43,793 nucleotides of DNA from contig DASUII010000085.1 of NCBI GenBank assembly GCA_036279835.1, positions 1-43,793 of the forward strand, in the 5' to 3' direction. The notes under the pieces are model-generated. The model made no database searches and was not told the DNA's origin. It worked only from the letters and a program-made list of their open reading frames with translations. Source of the stretch: GCA-003244245 sp036279835. GTDB lineage: Bacteria > Actinomycetota > Actinomycetes > Mycobacteriales > Pseudonocardiaceae. The position numbers and the translations under genes were made by a program. Of this stretch, positions 8,925-17,816 are shown one piece after another (within the stretch, counting starts at the first letter, position 1; each line of letters opens with the position of its first letter).

Positions 8925-9998
8925 ATGACCGCCGTCCAAGCTTCCCCCGACGCCGCGCAGGTCGAGGCATTCGTCGGCAAGGTGCTCACCGACTCTAGCG
9001 CTTGGCTCGTGACCACCCTGGCGATGATCGGCGACCGGCTTGGCCTCTGGCAATCGCTCGCCGAGGGGCCGGCCACCAGCGTCGAGCTGGCCACCCGCGC
9101 CGGTATCGACGAGCGATACTGTCGCGAGTGGCTGTGCGCGATGACCGCCCACAGCTACCTGCTTCACGACCCTCGAAGCGGCCGGTTCACCCTGCCGCCC
9201 GAGCACGCTCCGGCGCTGGCCGATGAGGGCGGCCCGATGTTCTTCGGCGGGGTCCACCAGGAGATGCTCGGGCTAGTCACGGCGATCGAGCCGCTCATCG
9301 AGGTGTTCCGGCACGGCGGCGGCGTGCCCGCCTCCGCCTACGGACCCAACTTCTGGGAGGGCATGACTCGGTTCACCGCCAATTGGTTCGACAACCTCCT
9401 GCTGCAAACATGGGTCCCCGCAATGCCCGAAGTTGAGGCCGCACTGGAACGCGGCGCCGATGTCGCCGACATCGGCTGCGGTCAAGGCCGGGCGATCGTG
9501 AAGTTGGCCCAGGCATTTCCGGCCGGCCGCTACGTCGGCTACGACCTGCATGAGCCAAACCTGGCCGCCGCCCGCGCCCACGCCACGGCGTCCCGGGTGG
9601 ACGACCGGGTTCGGTTCGAGTTACGCGACGTCTCAACCGGGCTGCCCGCGACCTACGATGTGATCACCAGCTTCGACGTGGTGCACGATGCGGTCGACCC
9701 GCGTGGCATGCTGAGCTCCATCCACGGCGCGCTGCGCCCCGGCGGACGTTACGTGTGCCTGGATATCAACGCCTCGCACCGGTTGGCGGATAACACCGGG
9801 CCGCTGGGTGCCATGTTCTACGGATTCTCCGTTCTCTACTGCATGACCGTCTCGCTCGCGCAGCACGGCGCAGGCCTGGGCACCTGCGGCTTTAACGCTC
9901 ACACCGTGAGCGAACTGTGCACCCAGGTCGGCTTCTCGGTGGTACGCAAGGTCCCCTTGGACAACCCATTCAACAACCTTTACGAGATCAGCCCCTGA
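8925..9998 (+). CDS. SAM-dependent methyltransferase with N-terminal winged-helix domain
   Basis: A class I methyltransferase of about 357 residues. The N-terminal region (MIGDRLGLWQSLAEGP...ELATRAGIDERYCREWL) is the winged-helix dimerisation domain common in actinobacterial methyltransferases. The SAM-binding motif VADIGCGQG lies near residue 183, with YVGYDLHEPNL as the acidic strand after it and TSFDVVHDAVDPRGML as motif IV. The ATG at 8925 is preferred over the one at 8916 because GAGGAAGG lies 8 bases upstream of it. The gene is divergent from the SARP regulator, with about 160 bp between them. The substrate cannot be told. Confidence 0.88.
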   Translation: MTAVQASPDAAQVEAFVGKVLTDSSAWLVTTLAMIGDRLGLWQSLAEGPATSVELATRAGIDERYCREWLCAMTAHSYLLHDPRSGRFTLPPEHAPALADEGGPMFFGGVHQEMLGLVTAIEPLIEVFRHGGGVPASAYGPNFWEGMTRFTANWFDNLLLQTWVPAMPEVEAALERGADVADIGCGQGRAIVKLAQAFPAGRYVGYDLHEPNLAAARAHATASRVDDRVRFELRDVSTGLPATYDVITSFDVVHDAVDPRGMLSSIHGALRPGGRYVCLDINASHRLADNTGPLGAMFYGFSVLYCMTVSLAQHGAGLGTCGFNAHTVSELCTQVGFSVVRKVPLDNPFNNLYEISP

Positions 9999-10391
9999 CC
10001 GCGCGTGAGATGAATCGACCTGTGGATGATCGACAGCATTGACGATCCTCGCCGCCCTTCGGGAGACGGCGGGTCCGGCTGCGGCGTCGGCATGGCGACT
10101 CCGTCCGGTGTCGGCCGTTCTCGTCGCTCGAAGCCGCGTTCAGTGGTGAAAGCTCCCACTCGCCGGAGCACGGCGGTGGTGTTCCACGCGGCGTGGCTGG
10201 CCATCGAGCCCGTCAGCAAGGCGCCATCGCCGCTCATCCAGCCGATCGCGCCGAGAATGTCGGCGACGGTGGCGTTCAGGTCGCCCGTGATCTGGGCGGC
10301 GGCTCCTCAACCGGGCAGTGGGATCGCTGATGGTCTTGCACGCTGGGGCTTGTGGCATCCCGTCGGCAGTGAGATGGGATGTGGTCGACAC
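9999..10391 (-). pseudogene. Possible frameshifted hypothetical gene
   Basis: Two minus-strand frames join into one plausible protein. The first begins MSTTSHLTADGMPQAP at 10391. The second continues ITGDLNATVADILGAIGWM and then SGDGALLTGSMASHAAWNTT. They are separated by a shift near 10310, and a TGA blocks the second frame upstream of the join. The composition (VADILGAIGWMSGDGALL) is protein-like. I do not recognise the family. If it is not a pseudogene, this 530-bp stretch between the methyltransferase and the oxidase holds nothing else that I can see. Confidence 0.35.
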
Positions 10392-10527
10392 CGCTCGCTA
10401 GGGATGTGACCCTCCGTCGACTGACGCGATGTTGCTGTCTTGGCCAGGATCGGTCGACCTCGGCGCGAGCGGTGTCGTAGTTCGCAGCGGGGCTGGTCGG
10501 GTTTGTGCACCGTCAGTTGGGGTTGAG

Positions 10528-11778
10528 TCAGCAACCCGAGCGACAAGGCGTCCGGGCCGGTAACGGGTTGGGGGTAGGGAGGAGGCTCGGGTGGTGCCTG
10601 CCGGGCTCAGTGGGCGGTGGCGGTGCGCTGGGCGGCCCCGACTGATGGGTAGTCGAGACCTGGTGGGTAGTGAGAACTTCGTAGCGGGTCTGCATGCCGG
10701 CCAGGACGTGGTCGGTGACGTGGCAGTGGAACAACCAGATCCCAGGATCGTCCGGTGTCATGTCGGCTATAACCATCGTCGCTGGTAGCAGGCCGATGGT
10801 ATCGGTCCGCATGCCAGCGGCGATCACCGTGTTGCCGTGCCAGTGCGGAGTGTGCAGGTCCCCCTCGCTGCCCATGCTCATCACATACCAGCGCACCCGT
10901 CGCCCCAGGTGCATGGTCATCAATGGCCCATTGCCGTAGACATACCCGTTGATGGAGTGCATCTTGTTGCTCTCCTGGAAGTCCGCATCGTCGGCGGTGG
11001 GGGGCTTGGCCAGCTTTCTCCGTTCGGCTTCCAGGTAGTGGGTGCTGTTCTCGTCCATCGTCGAGTACAGCACGAACAGTTCGCGGTCGACGTCGTTGGG
11101 GCTGCCGTCCGGGTGCGCCTTGCCGCGGGCGGTGATCTCCATAGGTCCCATCAGACCGGAAAAGGTGTCGGGCACCTCGTGGACATGAGAGTGGTACATC
11201 CACATCGTCGAACTGCCATCCATCGGGCCCGGTCCGGCGCGCTCGGGTACCCCCCAGGTGTAGACATACTGCGCCCGAGGGGCTACTGAGTCGCCTGCCT
11301 TGTCTCGAGCAGGTCTGCCGTCGTTGTACGGCGAGCCCTCGTTTTTCTTGTCGTAGAACAGGCCGTGCGGATGGATGCTGGCCGGAAACGGGCAGTTGTT
11401 CCGGAACGTTACTGTGATCGTGTCACCCACCTGGGCCCTGATCACCGGCCCGAGAAAGCCCAGGTAATCCTCGTTGGCCGGTCGCAGCAGCCGATGGGTG
11501 AAGCTCGGGTCGGTATAGCCGCGGTAGAGACATTTCCGGTAGATCGAGCCGATTCGGCTCGGGCTGGCCTGGACGTATTTCTTCGCGGTCGCGTCGAAGG
11601 GCTGACCGGTGATGATGTTGGTCCCGGACGGGGCGTAGTTCCAGGCCACCTCATCGGCGGCGATGTAGTAGGTCCTGGTCAGCGGACCGATGTGAAAGCT
11701 CGTCTGCGGACCGGCTCTCGCGTAGGTGCTGAAGTGCACGGTGCCCATCGACAGCAGAACCATGACCGCTGCGATCAC
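10528..11778 (-). CDS. Multicopper oxidase, 5' end interrupted by the IS1380-type element
   Basis: The protein has 416 residues from the GTG at 11778. All four copper motifs are present: HPHG near residue 136, HSHVH near 196, HTPHWH near 309 and HCHVTDHVLAGM near 351, which includes the type 1 cysteine and axial methionine. The N-terminal part (TYYIAADEVAWNYAP) resembles ceruloplasmin and hephaestin A domains. Likely role: extracytoplasmic oxidation of Cu(I), Fe(II) or phenols. A hydrophobic stretch VIAAVMVLLSMGTVHF acts as signal or anchor. The IS boundary lies about 17 bases upstream of this GTG, so the native start is on the other side of the element (see 13523-13568). Expression now depends on read-through from the IS or a fortuitous start. 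Confidence 0.88.
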   Translation of the reverse strand: MIAAVMVLLSMGTVHFSTYARAGPQTSFHIGPLTRTYYIAADEVAWNYAPSGTNIITGQPFDATAKKYVQASPSRIGSIYRKCLYRGYTDPSFTHRLLRPANEDYLGFLGPVIRAQVGDTITVTFRNNCPFPASIHPHGLFYDKKNEGSPYNDGRPARDKAGDSVAPRAQYVYTWGVPERAGPGPMDGSSTMWMYHSHVHEVPDTFSGLMGPMEITARGKAHPDGSPNDVDRELFVLYSTMDENSTHYLEAERRKLAKPPTADDADFQESNKMHSINGYVYGNGPLMTMHLGRRVRWYVMSMGSEGDLHTPHWHGNTVIAAGMRTDTIGLLPATMVIADMTPDDPGIWLFHCHVTDHVLAGMQTRYEVLTTHQVSTTHQSGPPSAPPPPTEPGRHHPSLLPTPNPLPARTPCRSGC

Positions 11779-11794
11779 CCACCGAACCCGTCGT

Positions 11795-11817
11795 GTCTGA
11801 CCCGATTCCGCGAGTAA
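11795..11817 (+). repeat. Left terminal inverted repeat of the IS1380-type element
   Basis: It reads GTCTGACCCGATTCCGCGAG and three further bases. It pairs with 13500-13522 with two mismatches, at the fourth base and in the A/T of the GAWTCC block. It forms the boundary with the multicopper oxidase reading frame. Confidence 0.8.
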
Positions 11818-11949
11818 CAGGATGAAGTGATCTTCGGCTCTGGTTTGTGATCTTCTGGTGGCTGTTTTCGGGGTGTGGGCAGGCTGGAGGCCCGAGTGTC
11901 GCCTCGGGTGGGCGGGTTCCGGGAGTGGGTCGGGGCCGTGCTGGCCGGG

Positions 11950-13440
11950 TCAGGACACTGCGGGCAGGGCGCGCAGTCGGGTGAGGACCTCGGTGAGCAG
12001 CTGGTGGTCGGGTGGCAGGCGCAGGGTCAGCGTGGCGGCGTGGTGGATCAGGCGGGCGGGGACACAGATCAGGCGGTGTCGTAGGGTGGTGATCATGGCT
12101 TTGCCCTCCCGGACACCCCAGCCGAGCAACCCTGGGCCGTGGGGGTCGGGTGTGGCGGTGAGTTGGTGTAAGTAGCCTGCGAGGCTGGTGGCCAGCAGTG
12201 CCCCCCACATCCAGGCGGTGTTGACCTCGACATATCCCGAGGGGAGGTGACGTAAAGCCGCCCCGTGCTTGGCATCTCGGAAGATGTTCTCGATCGTGGT
12301 GCGGTGCCGGTACCAGTGTTCTACCGCGGCTGCTTGGTCCGGGGTACTGATGTCGAGGTTGGTCAGGATGAACGAGTGGCCGTACACCTTGTCGGTGCCG
12401 GCCAGTTCGCCCAAGGGCAGGACACGCTGGTCAGGGTGCAGGGTCCGGCGCCGCCTAGACCGTGGGTCCGCCGAGATCTGCTCGGGGGCCAGCGCCACCC
12501 GGCGGATGAGCAGCCGGGTGCTGGTCGGCCACCAGGCCGGGGTGTAGGTGGCGACGGCGACGTGGGCGCCGGGCATGTCGATCGCGTCGGTCCAGTCGGT
12601 GTCGCTCAGGCCGGCCAGGGCCTGCCAGACGGTGGCGATGCGTTTGGCGCCGATCGCGAACCCGACCCCTTCCCGGTGCGCGGCCACCGCCAGGTCCACC
12701 GCGAAGTACCCGGCATCGGCGCGCAGCTTGACCTCGCCCACACCGGCCGGCAGACCGGCCAACGCGCGGCGCAGCAACCCCGGCGCCCCAGGGCGGGGGT
12801 CCTGATCACCGGCCAGCAGGTCCGCGGCCAGGGCCACCTCCGACTCGGCCCAACTGGCCACATGCGGGCGCCCACAGCGCTGGCCCTGATAGTTGTAGGC
12901 CACCCCGCGTTTCTTACTGCCGTAGACCTCCACATCAGTGGTGTCCAGATCGATCGTCACCGAGGCCAGCAACGCCTGTCGCCGCCGGTGCGGCAACCGG
13001 GCCAGCATCCGCGCGGTCACCGTGGCCATCCCGGTCTCCACCGCCGCCCACTGCTCGGTGCTGATCCGCCGGGCCAGCCCGGCCGCGGTGGTCGAGCCCA
13101 ACCCCGCCACCGGCACCAGCGCCTGGCTCGCCCCCTGCGCGGCCAGCCGATCCAGACCGACCAGATGATCCTGCCCGGCCAACTGAGCCGCAGCCAGGCC
13201 CACCAGCAACGCCCCCGCCGAGTGACCCCGAGCCCGCTGCTTGATCGACCCCACCGCCGCGTCCAGCACCTCGATCACCCCCAGCCGATCACACAACTCA
13301 CTGACCGCGGCCATGCCAGAGACCGCCGTCAACGACGCATCCGGCGCGCCTATCCGCACCTGCTGCCTCGCCCGCTTCCTCCCGCGTATCCTGCCCACCA
13401 GATAGGTGCCCTTTCCCCTGGGTGATCGCTCTCTTCGCAA
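11950..13440 (-). CDS. IS1380-family transposase
   Basis: The DDE transposase has up to 496 residues. Catalytic-region motifs are VTIDLDTTDVEVYGSKKRG (first Asp), VKLRADAGYFAVDLAVAAHR (second Asp) and HRTTIENIFRDAKHGAALRH (Glu region), the IS1380 pattern. The frame appears intact. The first 30 or so residues are basic and overlap the upstream hairpin at 13401-13473, so translation may start later, for example near VRIGAPDASL. Its terminal inverted repeats are at 11795 and 13500. It is likely active or recently active, because the gene it interrupts is otherwise undamaged. Confidence 0.92.
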   Translation of the reverse strand: MRRERSPRGKGTYLVGRIRGRKRARQQVRIGAPDASLTAVSGMAAVSELCDRLGVIEVLDAAVGSIKQRARGHSAGALLVGLAAAQLAGQDHLVGLDRLAAQGASQALVPVAGLGSTTAAGLARRISTEQWAAVETGMATVTARMLARLPHRRRQALLASVTIDLDTTDVEVYGSKKRGVAYNYQGQRCGRPHVASWAESEVALAADLLAGDQDPRPGAPGLLRRALAGLPAGVGEVKLRADAGYFAVDLAVAAHREGVGFAIGAKRIATVWQALAGLSDTDWTDAIDMPGAHVAVATYTPAWWPTSTRLLIRRVALAPEQISADPRSRRRRTLHPDQRVLPLGELAGTDKVYGHSFILTNLDISTPDQAAAVEHWYRHRTTIENIFRDAKHGAALRHLPSGYVEVNTAWMWGALLATSLAGYLHQLTATPDPHGPGLLGWGVREGKAMITTLRHRLICVPARLIHHAATLTLRLPPDHQLLTEVLTRLRALPAVS

Positions 13441-13473
13441 AGACCATCATCCCAGGTCAACAGGGCACCTATC
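13401..13473. repeat. Inverted repeat between transposase start and IS end
   Basis: The arms GATAGGTGCCC (13401-13411) and GGGCACCTATC (13463-13473) are perfectly complementary. A second inner pair is CCTGGG (13417-13422) and CCCAGG (13450-13455). The resulting hairpin covers the start region of the transposase. In insertion elements such structures limit translation from outside transcripts; here that role is inferred. Confidence 0.65.
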
Positions 13474-13499
13474 GTCATCTCACGACGCGTGTCTCCCAC

Positions 13500-13522
13500 T
13501 TACTCGCGGATTCGGGTCTGAC
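13500..13522 (-). repeat. Right terminal inverted repeat of the IS1380-type element
   Basis: On the plus strand it starts TTACTCGCGGATTCGGGTC and ends TGAC. It is the partner of 11795-11817. Confidence 0.8.
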
Positions 13523-13568
13523 GATCCCGTCGGTGGTGGACAACGACCCGTCTGTGCGATCCGGTCAT
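13523..13568 (-). pseudogene. Detached 5' end of the multicopper oxidase gene
   Basis: On the minus strand an ATG at 13568 follows a strong ribosome site (GGGAGGAG and six bases). It encodes MTGSHRRVVVHHRRD before the IS end. Joined at the shared CGACGGG, the frame continues as RVRWVIAAVMVLL of the oxidase at 10528-11778 and gives a normal signal sequence with a basic start. This is the original start of that gene. Confidence 0.75.
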
Positions 13569-13684
13569 CACCTACTCCTCCCGACGGGGGCGAATCCTTC
13601 ACGATTCCGCCGTCGATTCAGGGTCGGCACGCCCACAATTCGACGAGTTCAGCTAAACGCGTGCCGGTGTATCGCTCTCGGGTG

Positions 13685-13909
13685 ATGAGCGCTCCCGCTG
13701 GTGACCGCGCGCAGCGCAACGGGGAGCCCGGCGCCCGTCATGTCACGGTGGACGAGCTCAGCCGAAGCGTGCGATCACGCGCAGTCATTAGGCCACTGAG
13801 CGTGTGTCGTGCTGGGGTGCTCGGTGTGTCGGGTAGGCGTGCGGCTTATGTCGCGTCCGATTTATCCAATATCTGTGATCTGTCGAGATCCGAGCGTCGG
13901 CGTTCATGA
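13685..13909 (+). CDS. Possible small hypothetical protein, 74 residues
   Basis: The frame starts MSAPAGDRAQRNGEPGARHV, continues TVDELSRSVRSRAVIRPLS and ends SRSERRRS. The first 30 residues resemble the GRHVTVDELxRR opening of small actinobacterial proteins. The second half has less typical codon use, so it may be a decayed remnant. The rest of 13569-14267 shows no gene other than the repeats at 14174-14221. Confidence 0.3.
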   Translation: MSAPAGDRAQRNGEPGARHVTVDELSRSVRSRAVIRPLSVCRAGVLGVSGRRAAYVASDLSNICDLSRSERRRS

Positions 13910-14173
13910 CCATTGACTCGCGCGTCTCCCGGGAAAGCCTTTCCATGCGCCAGTGGACGTTGCCCACCGAGGCCGCCGCGGCGGAGTTCACCCTGTGTCG
14001 GTAAAATTGTTCATGACAACCCATTCGTGAAAATGTTCCGCCTGGCGAGTGCGTCTCCCGCCCCGCTTGGTCACAATGAGGTACAGAAATGGGTTGTTAG
14101 GTCCCCGCTCGGGGTCTTGCGCTCCTGACGTTGCTCGGGCGGATCCGTCGGAATCCCCGTCGCTGGCACCCAT

Positions 14174-14221
14174 CCACAGCCTGTACACACAATCTCGAAT
14201 CCACCCACAGGCTGTACACAC
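14174..14221 (+). repeat. Two 17-bp direct repeats upstream of the gene at 14268
   Basis: The copies are CCACAGCCTGTACACAC (14174-14190) and CCACAGGCTGTACACAC (14205-14221). They differ at one base and start 31 bp apart, about three helical turns. A further GTACACC lies near 14239. The arrangement suits a tandem operator or activator site in the promoter of the gene at 14268. Confidence 0.6.
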
Positions 14222-14267
14222 CACGGTGCTGCCGCCCCCGTACACCCGCCCCTACGGTGTGCGCCCT

Positions 14268-14771
14268 ATGGGCCGAACACCGATTTATGACCAGTTGCGT
14301 GGTGAGCGAATCAACGCCGATGTCCCGGCCGCTGAGGCTGACCCGCAGGGGGTCGGTCGCCGCGGCAGACACCACGTGCTGGTCGTCGCGCCGGGTCCGG
14401 CCGCGGTGGTCAGACCACCAGGTCCCAGCACTGGCCTAGACGGGAACAGACACCATCTCCTGGAGACGTACCCGGCGGTTCAACCCGCAGGTGACGGGGA
14501 ACGCGCGGTCGCGGTGTGGGGACCGCGGGCAGCCCTTTCACTGGCAGCCCACGTGCGGCAAACACCAGCACAGGCCGCCAGCAGCTCCCCGGCGCTGCCC
14601 AGTGCCAGCCACAACCCCACAGCCCAGGGCACCGCAGCAGGTGATCACGGTGCGCACTGGGAACAGGGAGATGGCCCGCGACCGGTACAGCACACTGAAC
14701 TGACGCCGGCAGATGCTCAGTTCCGGTGGTTCGAGGTCGATCATGACGCTGGTCACTCGTCCTCCGGATGA
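14268..14771 (+). CDS. Conserved hypothetical protein starting MGRTPIYDQLRGERINADVP
   Basis: The protein has 167 residues. Its opening MGRTPIYDQLRGERINADVP is a strongly protein-like sequence that I associate with actinobacterial proteins of unknown function. The rest is low in complexity and rich in Pro, Ala, Gly and His (for example PGPAAVVRPPGPSTGL), with no membrane segment. The frame is open for 73 codons upstream, but the conserved-looking part starts at this ATG, just after the two 17-bp repeats. It precedes the DivIVA-domain gene by about 200 bp. No function can be assigned. Confidence 0.5.
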   Translation: MGRTPIYDQLRGERINADVPAAEADPQGVGRRGRHHVLVVAPGPAAVVRPPGPSTGLDGNRHHLLETYPAVQPAGDGERAVAVWGPRAALSLAAHVRQTPAQAASSSPALPSASHNPTAQGTAAGDHGAHWEQGDGPRPVQHTELTPADAQFRWFEVDHDAGHSSSG

Positions 14772-14978
14772 GGCAGCGCAGGTTCACCCCAGCGGGCAGG
14801 CCCCTGCCGCGTCGGAGCCGAGCTGGAGTTGTCCATGAGGGTTCCGTTGCTCGTGGTGTTCCTACCGCTGGGCTCGTGGTGGATCCGAGACCGTAGCGGC
14901 CGTGGGGTTCAAGGGGTTGAGGGGCTAGGCCGAGACACCGGGCCAAGGCGCCAGGTGAGGAGTGCGTGAGGTGATCCG

Positions 14979-15767
14979 ATGCCGTTGATGCCCGCTGACG
15001 TTGCCGCCGTCGCGTTTAGTAAGCCGCCGCTGGGCAAGCGGGGCTACGACGAGGACGAGGTCGACGCCTTCCTCGATGTGGTTGAGGCCGAGCTGGCTCG
15101 GTTGATCCAGGAGAACACTGATCTCCGCACTCGGGTTGAGTCGTTCGAGCAGCGGCAGTTCGCTGCGCCGGTCGACACCGGAGGTGATCGTCGTCCTGCG
15201 GAGTCGCTGGGGCCGCCATCGCCGCCGCCGTTGCGGGAGCAGACCGCGCCGGGTGGTGATTACAATGTCCACGCTGCCAGGGTGTTGGGCTTGGCCCAGG
15301 AGATGGCGGACCGGTTGACCGGTGAGGCCAAGGCCGAAGCGGACGGGATGTTGAGCCACGCCCGAACCAAATCCGAGCAGCTGCTGTCCGAGGCGAGGGC
15401 GAAGGCCGAGGGCATGGTCACCGAGGCCCGGACCCGGGCCGAGACCATGCTCAACGACGCCCGGACCACAGCAGAGACTCTGGAGCGGCAGTCCCGGGAC
15501 AAGGCTGTGTCGCTGGAGCGCGACGCTGCAGCTAAGCACACCGAGGTCATTGCGGGGCTGCGTCAGGAGGAGGGCATCCTGGAGAACAAGATCGACGAAC
15601 TACGCGCGTTCGAGGGCGGGTACCGGACCCGGTTGAAGACCTACCTGGACTCACAGCTCCGAGAGTTGGGTGGCATCGGATCCGCCGCACCAGCAGACCC
15701 GATGCACACCCAGCAAGGCCTGGTGGGCGCCGGGTTCGGCGCGCATGCCGAAGCGGGATCCCGGTAA
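14979..15767 (+). CDS. DivIVA/Wag31-domain coiled-coil protein
   Basis: The protein has 262 residues. The N-terminal DivIVA lipid-binding domain reads AFSKPPLGKRGYDEDEVDAF near residue 13, followed by LDVVEAELARLIQENTDLR. A Pro-rich linker follows (residues 60-90), then a long coiled coil with repeated A-K-A-E-A and A-R-T-R-A-E heptads (about 100-200). It ends with EEGILENKIDELRAFEGGYR and a short tail. Wag31/DivIVA proteins mark curved membrane and organise polar growth in actinobacteria. At 262 residues it is the usual length. Whether it is the main Wag31 or an accessory paralogue cannot be told, since the usual neighbours (ftsZ, sepF) are absent; that absence favours a paralogue. Confidence 0.88.
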   Translation: MPLMPADVAAVAFSKPPLGKRGYDEDEVDAFLDVVEAELARLIQENTDLRTRVESFEQRQFAAPVDTGGDRRPAESLGPPSPPPLREQTAPGGDYNVHAARVLGLAQEMADRLTGEAKAEADGMLSHARTKSEQLLSEARAKAEGMVTEARTRAETMLNDARTTAETLERQSRDKAVSLERDAAAKHTEVIAGLRQEEGILENKIDELRAFEGGYRTRLKTYLDSQLRELGGIGSAAPADPMHTQQGLVGAGFGAHAEAGSR

Positions 15768-15830
15768 CAGCGCGCCCCCGACGGTGTCGAGTTTGCCGTA
15801 CATCGGTGGGGCGGGTCGCGCGTGGGAGTG

Positions 15831-16043
15831 CTAGTCAGCGTGGCCGAAGGGGTTGCCAGTGTAAGCGGGAGGCCGATCCGTCTCACCACGCCGATGACGT
15901 TTGGTCTGCCAGGCATCCCAGACCCGTCTCCTCTGGAGGGCTGAGGAGGCCGCTGGCCGGCAGGTCACGGGCGGGCTTGGACGATCAAACACCCACTTCC
16001 GCAGAACGAGGCAGGCGTCATCACCGTCAGCCGCGTCAACCAC
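15831..16043 (-). CDS. Possible small hypothetical protein, 70 residues
   Basis: A minus-strand GTG frame starts MVDAADGDDACLVLRKWVFD, continues RPSPPVTCRPAAS and ends PPAYTGNPFGHAD. GC at third positions is only moderate, and the ribosome site is weak. It may be a real small gene convergent with the DivIVA gene, or chance. No family recognised. Confidence 0.3.
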   Translation of the reverse strand: MVDAADGDDACLVLRKWVFDRPSPPVTCRPAASSALQRRRVWDAWQTKRHRRGETDRPPAYTGNPFGHAD

Positions 16044-16103
16044 CCCGGTGACGCCGCCGCACCCCAGTCACTCCCACCTGGATTGTGGAATTCCGGCCTC
16101 TGG

Positions 16104-16322
16104 CTACTGTGCCTGATCGGAAGAACCTCCAACGACCGGCACCGGTGACTCAACGTTGTCGAACTCGCTCAGGCGTGCCTGGTATTCGGCGGTCGACCCC
16201 TCTTCCGTGACGTCGACTGTTGCCTCGTCCTCTGGCTTCTGGTTGACGTCGGTTGATGCCTCGTCGGTTGACGACTCGGGATCGAGTTCGGTGTCCTGTG
16301 GGGTGTCTTCGGGATCAGTCAT
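16104..16322 (-). CDS. Small acidic protein, 72 residues
   Basis: The frame starts MTDPEDTPQDTELDPESSTD and ends VPVVGGSSDQAQ. It is very rich in Asp, Glu, Ser and Thr, with no membrane segment, and is probably disordered. The ATG at 16322 follows GAGGGGACCTGGCG, and the region upstream of it loses coding character. The family is unknown. The 495 bases between this gene and 16818 contain no further gene that I can support. Confidence 0.5.
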   Translation of the reverse strand: MTDPEDTPQDTELDPESSTDEASTDVNQKPEDEATVDVTEEGSTAEYQARLSEFDNVESPVPVVGGSSDQAQ

Positions 16323-16817
16323 CGCCAGGTCCCCTCTGTGTTCTCGGGTATGTCTACTCCGTACCACCCACGGAAGATCAGGCAAACATAGGGAAGCGTC
16401 GGAGGGATAGCCCGATCGGCTACGGCTGACTAGTCGCATAAGTGTCCTGTCCCAGGTCACCGTGCAGAGCCACACACTCAAGATCAAATAGTTGCGGCCT
16501 AACCACTCCGTGTCCATATGGGTGCTGTTGAGTTCCGGTGGCAGCAAGCACTGGCCCGCACTGATGGCCGACCGATCTACGCCCAGCCACCACAGCCAGT
16601 TCTTGCACGAGTAGGCCCCGGGCACGGGACGGTGTGGTCCTCACAGTTGCGTTGGCTGGGGTGCAAACAGACTCAATCGCGGTTCACACCGTAGGACGTG
16701 AGGTGAGTACCCGCCGGGCCCGGACCCGCCCGGAGCACCGTGCCGTCCTGACCGAGCGCTACTCTTCGCGCGCCTGCACCCGTGAGCTGATTAGTCAAAG
16801 GAGCGTGAACGCTTGTC

Positions 16818-17027
16818 ATGAGCGCGATTATCGTGATCGAGATCATCTTCTCAATCTTCCTGCTCGCAGCTACTGTGCGGTTCGCTGTACGGGAAACCCG
16901 GCGGCGTAGCGGTGCCGACCCGGAGCAACAATCCGGAACTGAGAACATCGACCGGGCGCCGGAGCGCAACATCGAGCCCGAGACGGAACAGCACCTGAGC
17001 GAGGTTGCCCCAGCGGAGTCCAGCTAG
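16818..17027 (+). CDS. Small single-pass membrane protein, 69 residues
   Basis: One N-terminal transmembrane helix (IIVIEIIFSIFLLAATVRFA, residues 4-23) is followed by a basic stop-transfer segment VRETRRRSG and an acidic, Glu- and Gln-rich tail. An AAAGGAG lies about 15 bases upstream of the ATG. A GTG closer to that site opens a different frame of 35 codons with no sensible product. The function is unknown. Confidence 0.5.
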   Translation: MSAIIVIEIIFSIFLLAATVRFAVRETRRRSGADPEQQSGTENIDRAPERNIEPETEQHLSEVAPAESS

Positions 17028-17816
17028 TTGCCCACCCGCGGTCCCGTCCTCCAGGTGAGACGCGGAATGAATGTGGGGTGAGTAATCGCCCAGTCCGGGA
17101 CGGATCCGCGGCCGTCACTGAACCGGCTCGCCCCAGCCGATCAACTGTCGGGGACGAGCGGGCCCACATCCCCGACGTTAGTTACCGCCGCAGACGCGGT
17201 AGAGCCCGACGTGGGCGAGGGCCCTGAGTCGCGTGCTCTGCCGGCTGGGCACGCTGGTGCACACTGCTTCGAGTACGACCTCACGAGATGAGGAACTTCG
17301 GATCGAGCAGCGAGCCACCGCTCACGCTGCCTCGACCTGTCGTGTCCGCCGCGTTGGCATTGTGGCGCCGAGCACCTCGCTGCTCGCTGGTCTTAGGCAG
17401 CTACCCAGGCCGCATAGACCAGGACCAGTCCGGATTCAACGGCCGGCCGTGGGCCGGATCGCTGGAGAACAGATACCACTCGTCGATGGACGCCCCGTCG
17501 AGCAGCTTCGCCCGGCCAGCGCCCGGTCACGATGCTCTTCGAGGACGGCGAGCGTGTCCTGGTCGAGCGAAATTCGACGCATCCCTGGTGCAATGCCGCT
17601 AAGTTAGAGGCGCGGCCTGGGCGCTGGCGCACTGTTTGGCGACGCCATGAATTGCTCGGCGTGTCGCCAGTCGAAAACCATCGGGAATGCACTGCACTCG
17701 ATATCGTTATCGCGTGGCGAGGGCTCAGGGACTTCTCGATCCGAATCGGGTCGACTGACCGACCATGTGACTCTCGGCGTGTTGAGTAGTGTGATTCATC
17801 GGACGTCATAGACGAT
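17028..17816. other. 790-bp stretch without a supported gene
   Basis: Several overlapping open frames exist on both strands, but none shows a recognisable domain or a consistent codon bias. The region leads into a transposase remnant and is probably decayed mobile DNA. Confidence 0.4.

Larger units (their letters stand above)
11795..13522 (-). mobile_element. IS1380-type insertion sequence, about 1.73 kb
   Basis: The ends are imperfect 23-bp inverted repeats at 11795-11817 and 13500-13522. Their common part on the left is GACCCGATTCCGCGAGTAA; the right copy differs at two positions. Between them lies one full-length transposase. The flanks do not show a clean 4-bp target duplication, although CGACGGG occurs on both sides in the disrupted oxidase gene. 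The element sits inside the 5' end of the multicopper oxidase gene, oriented with its transposase in the same direction as the oxidase. Confidence 0.85.

Noticed and set aside
12265..13425. 386-codon plus-strand frame inside the IS element
   Set aside because: It is antisense to the IS1380-type transposase, with Gly/Arg/Pro-rich composition and no recognisable motif.
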